Shown in pieces: positions 42,969-51,378 of a DNA stretch of 55,189 bases. The stretch is from positions 1 through 55,189 of the forward strand of contig QHTK01000055.1 in NCBI GenBank assembly GCA_003220795.1. The letters are read 5' to 3'. Made by a program: the position numbers and the translations under genes. The stretch's first letter is position 1. Each line of letters starts with the position of its first letter. The notes beneath the pieces are model-generated. The model saw only the letters and a list, made by a program, of their open reading frames with translations. It searched no databases and was not told where the DNA came from. This DNA comes from Gemmatimonadota bacterium. Lineage in GTDB: Bacteria > Gemmatimonadota > Gemmatimonadetes > Gemmatimonadales > GWC2-71-9.

Positions 42969-43288
42969 CCGACCACCTCGCTCGCGAGCCAAGACAGGTA
43001 CGGCTCGAGCCCCCGGTCCACCGGCAGGGCGAGCAGCTCGGGCACCTGGTACGGGTGACGCTCCCGCACCGCCCGGCACAGCGCATCCCACCGCGACACG
43101 TCGGTCTTGAGCAGCACGACCACCTCACCCTCCTCGGTCACCTCGCCCTCCCAGCGGTAGATCGAGCGCGCGCCGGGAACGAGCGTCCCGCAAGCTATCA
43201 GCCGCTCTGCCACGAGGGCTGTGACGAGGGTCCGGGCTTGAGCCTCGGTCGCCAGCGTCGTCAGCACCAGCAGTGCGGTCGCAGCCAT
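42965..43288 (-). CDS. cutA: CutA1 divalent-ion tolerance-like protein
   Basis: A 107-residue trimeric signalling-like protein. It follows the CutA1 pattern: VLTTLATEAQARTLVTALVAERLIACG, then SIYRWEGEVTEEGEVVVLLKT and RERHPYQVPELLALPVD, including the conserved W and HPY. In E. coli CutA1 was linked to copper tolerance, but its molecular function is unsettled. ATG 43288 heads an operon of six genes joined by five NTGA overlaps (cutA, TPR, macro, transglutaminase, ABC ATPase, ABC permease). Confidence 0.94.
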   Translation of the reverse strand: MAATALLVLTTLATEAQARTLVTALVAERLIACGTLVPGARSIYRWEGEVTEEGEVVVLLKTDVSRWDALCRAVRERHPYQVPELLALPVDRGLEPYLSWLASEVVG

Positions 43289-43334
43289 GGGGGAGGGCTA
43301 ACCTAGGAAAACGACGGCGGTTAGGCAAGACGGT

Positions 43335-43400
43335 GGTGGAGGTTGGTGGAGGGGGGTGGAGGCGGGTCAGGTGAGGGCCCTCCACCGGCCTCCACCAACC
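43335..43400. repeat. Imperfect 10-bp-period GGTGGAGG array with inverted partner
   Basis: Units built on GGTGGAGG repeat about every 10 bp (43335-43363) and are matched by reverse complements, with a perfect 12-bp inverted repeat (43341-43352 with 43389-43400). It fills the gap between the divergent cutA and uvrA genes and could form a hairpin or be a regulatory site; nothing more specific is supported. Confidence 0.6.
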
Positions 43401-43422
43401 TTCAGCGCCCCGCTCCGGAGAG

Positions 43423-43452
43423 TTGACCGGGGAACCCGTGCCTATCTAGCCT
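43423..43452 (+). promoter_or_regulatory. Possible uvrA promoter
   Basis: TTGACC (43423-43428) and a weak TAGCCT (43447-43452) are separated by 18 bp. The predicted start would fall at or within a few bases of the uvrA ATG (43461), allowing a leaderless mRNA; no Shine-Dalgarno is evident before that ATG. Confidence 0.35.
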
Positions 43453-43460
43453 ACGAGTCT

Positions 43461-46319
43461 ATGTCCAGCGAGTCGTTGGTCGTCAGGGGCGCCCGCGAGC
43501 ACAACCTCAAGAACATCAGCGTTGAGATCCCGCGCAACAGCCTCACCGTGATCACTGGGCTGTCGGGGTCGGGGAAGTCCTCCCTCGCGTTCGACACGAT
43601 CTACGCCGAAGGCCAGCGGCGCTATGTCGAGTCGCTCTCCGCCTACGCCCGCCAGTTCCTGGGGCTGATGGAGAAGCCGGACGTGGACGCGATCGAGGGC
43701 CTCTCGCCGGCGATCTCGATCGAGCAAAAGTCGGCCGGTCACAACCCCCGCTCCACGGTGGGCACCATCACGGAGGTGTACGACTACCTGCGCCTCTTGT
43801 GGGCGCGCGTCGGCATCCCGCACTGCCCCAAGGACGGCTCGCCCATCGAGCGCCAAAGCGCATCGCAGATCACCGCGTTGGTGCTCGAGTGGCCCGAGGG
43901 GACCAAGATCGAGGTGTTGGCGCCGCTGGTGCGCGGCCGTAAGGGTGAGTTTCGCGACGTGTTCGAGGCGGCGACGAAACAGGGCTTCGTGCGGGTGCGC
44001 GTGGACGGTGAAACGTATGATCTGTCCCGGGTGCCGAAGCTGAATCGCCGCCAGAACCACGACATCGCCGTCGTGGTCGACCGGCTGGTGGTCCGCAAGG
44101 CGGACCGGAGTCGCCTGGCGGACTCGATCGAGACGGCGCTCAAGGCCGCCGACGGCACGGTGGAGGTGGTACGGCAGGGAGCGGGAGGTGTGCGCGCGAC
44201 GCTCTTCTCCGAACGCTACGCCTGCCCTCAATGCGGGCTGTCGCTGCCCGAGCTCGAGCCGCGCCAGTTCTCCTTCAACTCGCCGTTCGGTGCGTGCCCT
44301 GAATGCTCCGGGCTGGGCACGCGGCGCGAGGTGAATGCCGAGCTCGTGCTCGGGGATCCGAGCCTTTCGATTCTCGAGGGGGTGGTGCTGCCGTGGGGCG
44401 AGCCGGGCGGGTATCTCCGCAAGGTGATTCTCCCGAGCCTGGCGCGGGCGTTCAAGTTCGACCTGAACTCCGCCTGGAGGGACTTGCCCGCGCCCGCGCG
44501 CAAAGTGCTGCTCGAAGGAGCGCCGGGCCGGAAGCTCACGTTCCAGTACGACAGCGAAAAGTGGCACGGCGAGTACGAATCGGGATGGGACGGGATCTTG
44601 AAGCACGTCGAGCGCCGCTACCGCGAGACGGCGTCCGACAGCGTGCGCGAGCAGCTGGGAGAGTTCATGCTGGAGCAGCCGTGCCCGACGTGCGGCGGCA
44701 AGCGGCTCAAGCCCGAGAGCCTCTCGGTGCTGGTGCACGGCCAGAGCATCGGCGACGTGGTGGACCTGCCCGTCAGCGACGCGCTCGCTTTCTTCGAAAG
44801 CATCCCGCTGCGCGGCAACGGGCGCGCAGGAGGGGGGCTCGATCCCGGCATCGCACGTCCGATCCTGAAGGAAGTGAACGACCGGCTCCGATTCCTGAAG
44901 AACGTGGGGCTCGAGTACTTGACCCTGGGGCGGTCGGCCGACTCGCTCTCGGGTGGCGAGGCCCAACGCATCCGGCTCGCCACCCAGATCGGTAGCCGGC
45001 TGGTGGGCGTGCTGTACATCCTCGACGAACCCTCGATCGGGCTGCATCAGCGCGACAACGCGCGCCTGCTCGAGACGCTCAAGGAGCTGCGCGATCTCGG
45101 CAACACCGTGCTCGTGGTGGAGCACGACGAGGAGACGATCCGGGCGGCGGACCACGTCGTGGATCTCGGACCCCGCGCCGGCCGTCACGGGGGCGAGGTC
45201 GTGGTCACGGGAACGCTCGAGCAGGTCCTCGAGCACCCCGACTCGCTCACGGCGCGTTATCTCCGCGGCGAGCTGCGCATCCCGGTCCCGCCGCGCCGGC
45301 GCATCCCCGACCCTGAGCGTGAATTGCGGGTGGTCGGGGCCCGGCAACACAATCTGCGGAACCTCACGGTGCCGCTGCCGCTCAGTCTGTTCATCGCGGT
45401 CACCGGCGTCTCGGGCTCGGGCAAATCGACCCTCGTGACCGACATCCTGTATCGCGCCCTGGCGCGGCACTTCTATCGCGCCAAGGTGATGCCCGGGGCG
45501 CACGACCGGATCGAGGGGCTCGACCACGTCGACAAGGTGATCGACATCGATCAGAGTCCCATCGGCCGCACGCCGCGCTCCAATCCCGCCACGTACACGG
45601 GGCTGTTCACGCCCATCCGCGAGCTGTTCACCTACTTGCCGGAATCGAAGATCCGCGGCTACGGACCGGGCCGCTTTTCCTTCAACGTCAAAGGGGGTCG
45701 GTGTGAGGCGTGTCAGGGCGACGGCCTCGTGAAGGTCGAGATGCACTTCCTCCCGGACGTCTACGTCTCCTGCGAGGTGTGTAAAGGGCGGCGCTACAAC
45801 CGCGAGACCCTCGAGGTGCGGTATAAAGGAAAGTCGATCGCGGACGTGCTCGACCTGTCGGTGGGCGAGGCCCTCGACTTTTTCGAGACCCAGCCGCGCA
45901 TCCGGGCGAAACTGGAGCTCTTGAACGACGTAGGGCTCGGTTATATCCACCTCGGGCAGTCGGCCACCACGCTGTCCGGGGGAGAAGCGCAACGGGTCAA
46001 GCTCGCGACCGAGCTCGCGAAGCGCGACACGGGGCGTACCCTCTACATCCTGGACGAGCCGACGACCGGACTGCACTTCGAAGATGTGCGGCTGCTGCTC
46101 GAGGTGCTGCATCGCCTCGTGGACAAGGGCAACACCGTGGTGGTGATCGAGCACAACCTCGACGTCGTGAAAACCGCCGACTGGGTCGTCGATCTCGGGC
46201 CGGAGGGCGGTGCGGCGGGCGGGGCGGTGGTCGCCCAAGGGTCGCCCGAGCAGGTCGCGCGGGCGCGGGGGTCGTTCACGGGACAGTTCCTGCGGAAGGT
46301 GCTGGCGGCGGAGGACTAG
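43461..46319 (+). CDS. uvrA: Excinuclease ABC subunit A
   Basis: A 952-residue nucleotide-excision repair protein that recognises DNA damage with UvrB. Two ABC modules are present: Walker [21 protein letters not shown] (~31) and [13 protein letters not shown] (~650), and signatures [12 protein letters not shown] and [12 protein letters not shown]. Zinc modules include [14 protein letters not shown] and [20 protein letters not shown] with [14 protein letters not shown] 43461 is the family start ([18 protein letters not shown]). The psp-like cluster starts 33 bp after the stop, so read-through is possible. Confidence 0.98.
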   Translation: MSSESLVVRGAREHNLKNISVEIPRNSLTVITGLSGSGKSSLAFDTIYAEGQRRYVESLSAYARQFLGLMEKPDVDAIEGLSPAISIEQKSAGHNPRSTVGTITEVYDYLRLLWARVGIPHCPKDGSPIERQSASQITALVLEWPEGTKIEVLAPLVRGRKGEFRDVFEAATKQGFVRVRVDGETYDLSRVPKLNRRQNHDIAVVVDRLVVRKADRSRLADSIETALKAADGTVEVVRQGAGGVRATLFSERYACPQCGLSLPELEPRQFSFNSPFGACPECSGLGTRREVNAELVLGDPSLSILEGVVLPWGEPGGYLRKVILPSLARAFKFDLNSAWRDLPAPARKVLLEGAPGRKLTFQYDSEKWHGEYESGWDGILKHVERRYRETASDSVREQLGEFMLEQPCPTCGGKRLKPESLSVLVHGQSIGDVVDLPVSDALAFFESIPLRGNGRAGGGLDPGIARPILKEVNDRLRFLKNVGLEYLTLGRSADSLSGGEAQRIRLATQIGSRLVGVLYILDEPSIGLHQRDNARLLETLKELRDLGNTVLVVEHDEETIRAADHVVDLGPRAGRHGGEVVVTGTLEQVLEHPDSLTARYLRGELRIPVPPRRRIPDPERELRVVGARQHNLRNLTVPLPLSLFIAVTGVSGSGKSTLVTDILYRALARHFYRAKVMPGAHDRIEGLDHVDKVIDIDQSPIGRTPRSNPATYTGLFTPIRELFTYLPESKIRGYGPGRFSFNVKGGRCEACQGDGLVKVEMHFLPDVYVSCEVCKGRRYNRETLEVRYKGKSIADVLDLSVGEALDFFETQPRIRAKLELLNDVGLGYIHLGQSATTLSGGEAQRVKLATELAKRDTGRTLYILDEPTTGLHFEDVRLLLEVLHRLVDKGNTVVVIEHNLDVVKTADWVVDLGPEGGAAGGAVVAQGSPEQVARARGSFTGQFLRKVLAAED

Positions 46320-46352
46320 CTCGGTAAGTTCCAGTCGAACGGGGGGGTAGCA

Positions 46353-46640
46353 ATGGAAGACGTCCTCGCGATCACCTTTATCTTCGGGGGCGGCACCCTG
46401 TTCCTGCTGGCCATCTCGCCGGTCGGCAAGGCAGTGGCCGAACGGATCAGGCGCCACGGCGGCGCCGCGCTGCCCGAGGACGTGCGGGCCGAGCTGGACG
46501 CGCTGCGCTCGGAGGTGGTCGGCGAGGTGCAGGGGCTGCGCACGGAGGTGAGCGAGTTGAGCGAGCGCATGGACTTCGCCGAGCGGCTGCTCGCCAAACA
46601 GCGTGATGCGGAGCGGCTCGCGCCGCCGGGGAGTCGGTGA
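46353..46640 (+). CDS. PspB-like small membrane protein, paralog 1
   Basis: A 95-residue protein: one N-terminal helix (LAITFIFGGGTLFLLAI), a short basic turn (AVAERIRRHGG), then a coiled coil ending in EVSELSERMDFAERLLAKQR. The final motif recurs in the next three genes. This is the topology of PspB (membrane helix plus leucine-zipper helix ending around an RIxxLExILDAE motif), but the primary sequence is too diverged to assign with certainty. ATG 46353 follows a G-rich stretch. The stop overlaps the next ATG (TGATG). Pathway role is inferred from pspA downstream. Confidence 0.75.
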   Translation: MEDVLAITFIFGGGTLFLLAISPVGKAVAERIRRHGGAALPEDVRAELDALRSEVVGEVQGLRTEVSELSERMDFAERLLAKQRDAERLAPPGSR

Positions 46641-46912
46641 TGCCTAAGGAAGCGGTCGCCTTCCTCCTCTTCGTCACCATGGTGGGAGGGTTCGTGCTGC
46701 TCTACCCAGTTGTCCGGGCCCTGGCCGAGCGCCTGCGACCCAGGTCAGAGACAGGGACAAAAGAGGAGATGCACGCCCTGCGCGACGACGTGGTGCAGGA
46801 GCTGCAGCAGATGCGGCGCGAGGTCGCCGAGTTGGGGGAGCGGATGGACTTCACCGAGCGCCTGCTCGCCAAGCAGCGCGAGGCAGAACGACTCGCGCCA
46901 CCGAGGAGCTGA
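46640..46912 (+). CDS. PspB-like small membrane protein, paralog 2
   Basis: A 90-residue paralog: helix AVAFLLFVTMVGGFVLLYPVV, basic turn LAERLRP, coiled coil with EVAELGERMDFTERLLAKQR. ATG 46640 overlaps the previous stop; a GTG three bases earlier is also possible. It ends in another TGATG junction, which couples paralogs 1-3. Confidence 0.75.
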   Translation: MPKEAVAFLLFVTMVGGFVLLYPVVRALAERLRPRSETGTKEEMHALRDDVVQELQQMRREVAELGERMDFTERLLAKQREAERLAPPRS

Positions 46913-47181
46913 TGAACCCCGAAGCCGTGGCTGTCCTGATCCCCATCACCGCCATCGGCGGGTTCTTCGCCTTGATGATCGTGCGGACCTTGAGCAAAGT
47001 GTACACCGCCAAGCTGCAGGCGCATGGTCAGGTACCCGGAGCGGACGCGCGGCATGAGGAGCTGGCCGCGACGGTGGAGGAGCTGCGCCGGGAAGTGGCG
47101 GAACTCGCGGAGCGGGTAGATTTTACGGAGCGGCTCCTGGCCAAGCAGCACGAGGGCCAGAAGCTCGCTCCGCCGCGCTAG
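46912..47181 (+). CDS. PspB-like small membrane protein, paralog 3
   Basis: An 89-residue paralog: helix AVAVLIPITAIGGFFALMIV, then coiled coil with EVAELAERVDFTERLLAKQH. The helix is followed by RTLSKVYTAKLQ rather than the AERIR-type basic turn. A 45-bp gap separates it from paralog 4. Confidence 0.75.
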   Translation: MNPEAVAVLIPITAIGGFFALMIVRTLSKVYTAKLQAHGQVPGADARHEELAATVEELRREVAELAERVDFTERLLAKQHEGQKLAPPR

Positions 47182-47226
47182 GCGGCCGGGGAAACTCCAG
47201 GTTACCGAGAGGCGTACAGCGTCCGC

Positions 47227-47577
47227 ATGGTTCAGACACCCGCGCCCCCGATGCCCCCCATGCCCCCGGGCTTGGATCTGAACTTCTTGCTCAACCAGGC
47301 CATGCCGATTGTCGCACTCATCGTGGTGTTTCTTGGCCTGCGCTGGGTCTTTCGCACTCCCGTCGGTGAGGCGCTCGCGGAGCGGATTCGGACGCGTATG
47401 CGGGGTGGGGCTCGGTGGGCGGGAGGCGCGACGGGCGAGGATCCGCAACGCGTGGCCGCGCTAGAGGAGCAAGTGTCGCAGTTGCAGGGGCAGGTCTCCG
47501 AGCTCGCGGAGCGGTTAGATTTCGCCGAGCGGCTGCTCGCCGAGCAGCGGGGGCGCAAGTTGGGCGCGGGACAATGA
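47227..47577 (+). CDS. PspB-like small membrane protein, paralog 4
   Basis: A 116-residue paralog with a Pro/Met-rich N-terminus (PPMPPMPPGLDLNF), a helix (AMPIVALIVVFLGLRWVF), a basic turn AERIRTRMRGGARW, and a coiled coil ending in QVSELAERLDFAERLLAEQR. It lies 27 bp upstream of pspA, the nearest of the four to it. The longer linker distinguishes it from paralogs 1-3. Confidence 0.75.
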   Translation: MVQTPAPPMPPMPPGLDLNFLLNQAMPIVALIVVFLGLRWVFRTPVGEALAERIRTRMRGGARWAGGATGEDPQRVAALEEQVSQLQGQVSELAERLDFAERLLAEQRGRKLGAGQ

Positions 47578-47604
47578 GGGCCCGCCAGCACATAGAGGGT
47601 CATC

Positions 47605-48369
47605 ATGGGAATCTTTGACCGTCTCTCGACGCTCATCCGGTCGAACATCAACGACCTGATCTCCCGCGCTGAGAACCCCGAGAAGATGCTGAACCAGCTG
47701 ATCGTCGACATGCGGACCCAGCTGGCCAAGGCGAAGCAGCAGGTTGCGGCGGCGATCGCCGACGAGAAGCGGCTGGCGGCCCAGGTCGACCAGGAGAAAA
47801 AGGCCGCCGAGGACTGGGAGAAGCGCGCCGTGCTGGCCGTCCAGGAAGGGCGCGACGACCTGGCGAAGCAGGCGCTGCTGCGCCACAACGAGCACGCGCA
47901 GGCCGCCCTGCAGCTGCACGATACGTGGATCAAGCACCGCGAGGAAACGGACAAGCTCAAGGTCTCGCTGCGCCAGCTCAACGATCGGATCGAGGAAGCC
48001 AAGCGCAAGAAGAACATCCTGATCGCGCGCCAGAAGCGTGCCGAGGCGCACAAGCGCATTCAGGAAACGATGTCGTCGATCGGCGACAAGAGCGCGTTCG
48101 AGACGTTCGAGAAGATGGCGGAGCAGATCGAGCACGAAGAGCGCAAGCTCATCGCGGCGGCCGAGGTGAACGAGGATCTGTCGGGCGACACGCTGCTCAA
48201 GCAGTTCCAGTCGATCGAAGTGAAGGCCGACGCGGATCAGCAGCTGCTCGACTTGAAGCGCAAGCTGGGGCTCCTGCCGGCGGGCTCCCCGGCCGAGGCG
48301 AAGCGCCTCGGAAAGGGCGCGGCCGAGGCGGAGCTGGTTGAGGACGACGACGCCGAGCACCACCGCTGA
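47605..48369 (+). CDS. pspA: Phage shock protein A (PspA/IM30 family)
   Basis: A 254-residue membrane-stress effector predicted to be almost wholly coiled coil. The amphipathic N-terminal helix GIFDRLSTLIRSNINDLI matches the family, followed by AENPEKMLNQLIVDMRTQLA. PspA/Vipp1 proteins form ESCRT-III-like rods or rings that stabilise the membrane. In E. coli PspA activity is controlled by PspB and PspC and by PspF; neither PspC nor PspF is visible here, while four PspB-like genes precede it. ATG 47605 has AGAGGG upstream. The C-terminal tail (AELVEDDDAEHH) is acidic. Confidence 0.93.
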   Translation: MGIFDRLSTLIRSNINDLISRAENPEKMLNQLIVDMRTQLAKAKQQVAAAIADEKRLAAQVDQEKKAAEDWEKRAVLAVQEGRDDLAKQALLRHNEHAQAALQLHDTWIKHREETDKLKVSLRQLNDRIEEAKRKKNILIARQKRAEAHKRIQETMSSIGDKSAFETFEKMAEQIEHEERKLIAAAEVNEDLSGDTLLKQFQSIEVKADADQQLLDLKRKLGLLPAGSPAEAKRLGKGAAEAELVEDDDAEHHR

Positions 48370-49520
48370 ACACTGAGCCGTCCGCATCACGGTTGTCGGG
48401 CGCCACGTTCGTGGCGCTCTTCGTTGCCGCCTTGGCCATCTGGTTCATCATCCGGGTGGTCGAGGTGCTGCTCCTCGTGTTCATCGCCGTGCTGTGCGCC
48501 GTCTATCTCTCCGCCATCACCGACCTGCTGGAGCGTCGCTTCGGCGTGAAGCGCTGGATCGGCCTCGCCAGCGCGGTCGTAGCGACCGTGGCGGCCGTGG
48601 TCGGCATCGGCGCACTGCTGGTGCCGCCGGTCATCGACCAGACGCAGGCGCTGATCTCCGGACTGCCGCAGACTCTCACCAAGATCCAGAACGTGCTGGC
48701 GGCGTGGGCGCGCGAGTATCCCGTGCTGTTCCCCACCGAACTCGCCAATCCGGCGTCCGGTCTGGTGGGCGGCCTGATCGACGCGGCCGCCGGCTTCTTG
48801 CGCGGGTCGATCCTGCCGTACGCGACGGCCGGCGGCAAGTTGTTCATCGAGAGCGCGAGCGTGGTGGTGATGGCGCTCTACCTGGCGCGCCAGCCGCTGC
48901 TGTATCGCGACGGGGTGCTGTCGCTGCTCCCCCCGAAACACCGGCCGCTCGGCGCCCACGTGCTCGACGACGCGGGCGCGACCTTGCGCGCCTGGGTGGT
49001 GGGCCAGCTGCTCGCCATGATGATCCTCGCCGCGCTGACCGCGCTCGGGTTGTGGGCGCTGGACGTTCCCTACTGGCTCGCGTTCGGGATCTTCACCGGG
49101 CTCGTCGCCGTCGTGCCCTTCTTCGGGACCCTCGTGTCCACGCTGCTGCCCGCCCTGTTCGTCATCGAGTCGGGTGATTGGATCAGGGTCGTCGCCGTCA
49201 TCCTGCTTGGCGTCGCCGTGCACGTGGCGGAGGCGAACCTCGTCGTGCCGCGCATCATGCAGCACCGTGTCTCGCTGCCGCCGGTACTCACCATCGCCAG
49301 CGTGCTCATCATGGGGACCCTCATCGGCGTTGCGGGGCTGGTCGTCGCCGTGCCGGTCCTCGCCGTGACCACGGTATTCGTCCGCCATGTCGTGCAGGGC
49401 GCGCTGTATGGAGATGTCGGCTCGCTCGAGCCCGCCGTGCTGCGGACCACCGAGCGGCGTCTCGGCGCGGACCGGCGCGAGCCCGGCGTTCCGACCGTGA
49501 GAACCAAGACGTCCGCCTGA
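48366..49520 (+). CDS. AI-2E/YdiK family permease
   Basis: About 384 residues of polytopic membrane protein with the AI-2E family pattern: a first helix pair (IWFIIRVVEVLLLVFIAVLCA), a large soluble region, the conserved GVAVHVAEANLVVPRIMQHR, and a terminal GLVVAVPVLAVTTVF. Relatives export autoinducer-2 or transport Na+/H+; the substrate is unknown here. The start is unresolved: CTG 48366 gives a CTGA overlap with pspA, TTG 48393 gives nine fewer residues, and neither has a good ribosome site. Its place after pspA suggests a shared stress operon. Confidence 0.85.
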   Translation: MNTEPSASRLSGATFVALFVAALAIWFIIRVVEVLLLVFIAVLCAVYLSAITDLLERRFGVKRWIGLASAVVATVAAVVGIGALLVPPVIDQTQALISGLPQTLTKIQNVLAAWAREYPVLFPTELANPASGLVGGLIDAAAGFLRGSILPYATAGGKLFIESASVVVMALYLARQPLLYRDGVLSLLPPKHRPLGAHVLDDAGATLRAWVVGQLLAMMILAALTALGLWALDVPYWLAFGIFTGLVAVVPFFGTLVSTLLPALFVIESGDWIRVVAVILLGVAVHVAEANLVVPRIMQHRVSLPPVLTIASVLIMGTLIGVAGLVVAVPVLAVTTVFVRHVVQGALYGDVGSLEPAVLRTTERRLGADRREPGVPTVRTKTSA

Positions 49521-50596
49521 TGCTCGCCCCGCACCAGCACCGCTTCTTGATCCTCGCGGACGGGCAGTTCGGCCCACTCACCTCGAAGACCGCGAACTCC
49601 TGTATCCGCTACTTCCCGGAGCGCATCGTGGCAGTGTTCGACCGCGTCACCGCGGGCCGGACGGCGCAGGATGTGCTGGGCTTCGGCGGGACGATCCCGG
49701 TGGTGGGCGATTTTGCGCGCGGGCTCGCGCTCGGCCGGGGGGCCAGCGCCGTGCTCATCGGCATCGCGCCCATGGGCGGACAACTGCCCGCCGAGTGGCG
49801 CGGCTGGCTCAAGACGGCGCTCGAGCGCGGGCTCGAGATCTGGAGCGGGCTCCACACGTTCATCGCCGACGACCCCGAGCTCGGGAGCCTGGCCCGCGCG
49901 CAGGGCGTCCGCATCCTCGACGTGCGCAAGCCCCCGCCCGACCTCCCGATCGCCGACGGCCGGGCGGCCGAAGTCGACCCGTACGTGATCCTCACAGTCG
50001 GCTCGGACTGCAACGTCGGGAAAATGACGGCGCAGCTCCAGCTGCGCGACGAGCTGGTGCGGCGCGGACTTCGAGCGCGCTTCGTCGCCACCGGCCAGAC
50101 GGGGATCTTCATCGAAGGCTGGGGGATCGCCGTCGACGCGGTCGTGGCCGACTTCGTCGCCGGCGCCGCCGAGCAGCTCGTGCTCCAGGGCGCCGTGGAC
50201 GCCGACGTCGTGCTCGTCGAGGGCCAGGGGAGCCTCATTCACCCGGGGTACTCGGGCGTCACGCTGGGGCTGCTCCACGGCACCTGCCCGGACGCGCTCA
50301 TCCTGTGTCATCAGGCCACGCGCGACTACATCGGCGACTACCACGGCTGCGAGCCTTGGGTCCGGATCCCGTCGCTCGCCGAGCTGGTGGAGATCTACGA
50401 GCGGGCGGCGGCGCCGGTACGGCCGACCAAGGTGATCGGCATCTGCCTCAACACGTTCGACATGAGCGAGCCAGCTGCTCGGGCGGCGGTGTCGCAGGCC
50501 GCGGCCGACACCGGCCTCCCGGCGACCGATCCGGTGCGGTTCGGTGCCAGTCCGCTGGCGGAGGCGATCCTGCGCGAGGTCGTCGCGGCGCGGTGA
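49520..50596 (+). CDS. DUF1611-family P-loop protein
   Basis: A 358-residue protein of the DUF1611 family. N-terminal Rossmann-like half (HQHRFLILADGQFGPLTSKTANS) and a C-terminal P-loop domain with GSDCNVGKMTAQLQL (~162) and the conserved VDADVVLVEGQGSLIHPGYS. Family members are often near dipeptide epimerases, but none is here, and the reaction is unestablished. ATG 49520 overlaps the preceding stop (TGATG), so it ends the uvrA/psp-side run. A stable hairpin follows. Confidence 0.88.
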   Translation: MLAPHQHRFLILADGQFGPLTSKTANSCIRYFPERIVAVFDRVTAGRTAQDVLGFGGTIPVVGDFARGLALGRGASAVLIGIAPMGGQLPAEWRGWLKTALERGLEIWSGLHTFIADDPELGSLARAQGVRILDVRKPPPDLPIADGRAAEVDPYVILTVGSDCNVGKMTAQLQLRDELVRRGLRARFVATGQTGIFIEGWGIAVDAVVADFVAGAAEQLVLQGAVDADVVLVEGQGSLIHPGYSGVTLGLLHGTCPDALILCHQATRDYIGDYHGCEPWVRIPSLAELVEIYERAAAPVRPTKVIGICLNTFDMSEPAARAAVSQAAADTGLPATDPVRFGASPLAEAILREVVAAR

Positions 50597-50637
50597 AATC
50601 GGTGTAGGGGCGCGGCACGCGGCAACGAATCGATCAC

Positions 50638-50670
50638 ACCGGCGGCGATCGGATACCGGTCGTCGCCGGT
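50638..50670 (+). terminator. Hairpin after the DUF1611 gene
   Basis: A 15-bp stem (50638-50652 with 50656-50670), including two G-U pairs, has an ATA loop. It is not followed by a T-run, so it may act as a 3'-end stabiliser or weak terminator in the 95-bp gap before the next gene. Confidence 0.5.
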
Positions 50671-50691
50671 TTCGGTTGTAGGCTCCCCTCC

Positions 50692-51378
50692 GTGCACTGG
50701 CTCCGCTGCGTCGTCGCCGAATGGCAGTTGTTGCGCTCGCGTCTCGTGCGCTCGCGGCTCGGGATCTGGCTGCTGCTGCTCGGCGCGGCCGGCGTCTGGC
50801 TCGCCGCGCGCGGTGGGCCGCTCACGGTCCTCGCGCCCCACGTGGCGATGCTCGGCGCCGTGCTCGGCGTGGCGTTCACCGCCGCCTCGGACGGCGACCG
50901 CGCCGCCCTGTCACTCATCCTCACCCATCCGACGACCCCCCTCGCGGTGGCCACAGGCCGCTGGCTCGCCGCCCTCACGGCCGCGGGTACACTGGTGCTG
51001 GCCCTGCTCTTCGTCACGGGCGCGGCGTCGTTCGGGCCCGCGGGCCTTCTGGTCCGCGCCGGCGCCGCGGCGTGCGGCGCGGCCGCGGCCGCCGCCGGAT
51101 GCGCGCTCGTCGCCGGCGCCGCCGGGGGCAATGTGCTGGCCGGCGTGCTCTTCCTCTATATCGCGGTGCCGAGCGTCGTCTCGGCCGATACGCTGGGGGC
51201 GGGAGCGGGGGCGGCGGCGGGCCCGACCGCCGGCGCGCTGGTCTTGGAGCTGCTGCCCGGCGTGTGGCGGTATGCGGCGCTGGCCCGCGGCGATCTGGTG
51301 GGATGGCTCCACGCAACGTGTTGGGCGGTAGGTGGCGTCGCCGGCACCGCGCGGCTGTTGTCACGGCCGGCGATGTGA
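50692..51378 (+). CDS. Small ABC-type permease component
   Basis: A 228-residue, Ala/Gly-rich membrane protein with about six helices (LGIWLLLLGAAGVWLAARG, LTAAGTLVLALLFVTGAA and similar). The N-terminus VVAEWQLLRSRLVRSRLG resembles ABC-2 permeases. GTG 50692. Its stop overlaps the ATPase start (GTGA), so the two form a transporter. It is shorter than typical ABC-2 permeases and not a CcmB. Substrate unknown. Confidence 0.72.
   Translation: MHWLRCVVAEWQLLRSRLVRSRLGIWLLLLGAAGVWLAARGGPLTVLAPHVAMLGAVLGVAFTAASDGDRAALSLILTHPTTPLAVATGRWLAALTAAGTLVLALLFVTGAASFGPAGLLVRAGAAACGAAAAAAGCALVAGAAGGNVLAGVLFLYIAVPSVVSADTLGAGAGAAAGPTAGALVLELLPGVWRYAALARGDLVGWLHATCWAVGGVAGTARLLSRPAM

Noticed and set aside
43446..46457. 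A 1003-codon open frame antisense to uvrA
   Set aside because: It mirrors the uvrA frame, has the His/Arg/Asp-rich composition of GC-rich shadows and no domain, and uvrA is unambiguous.
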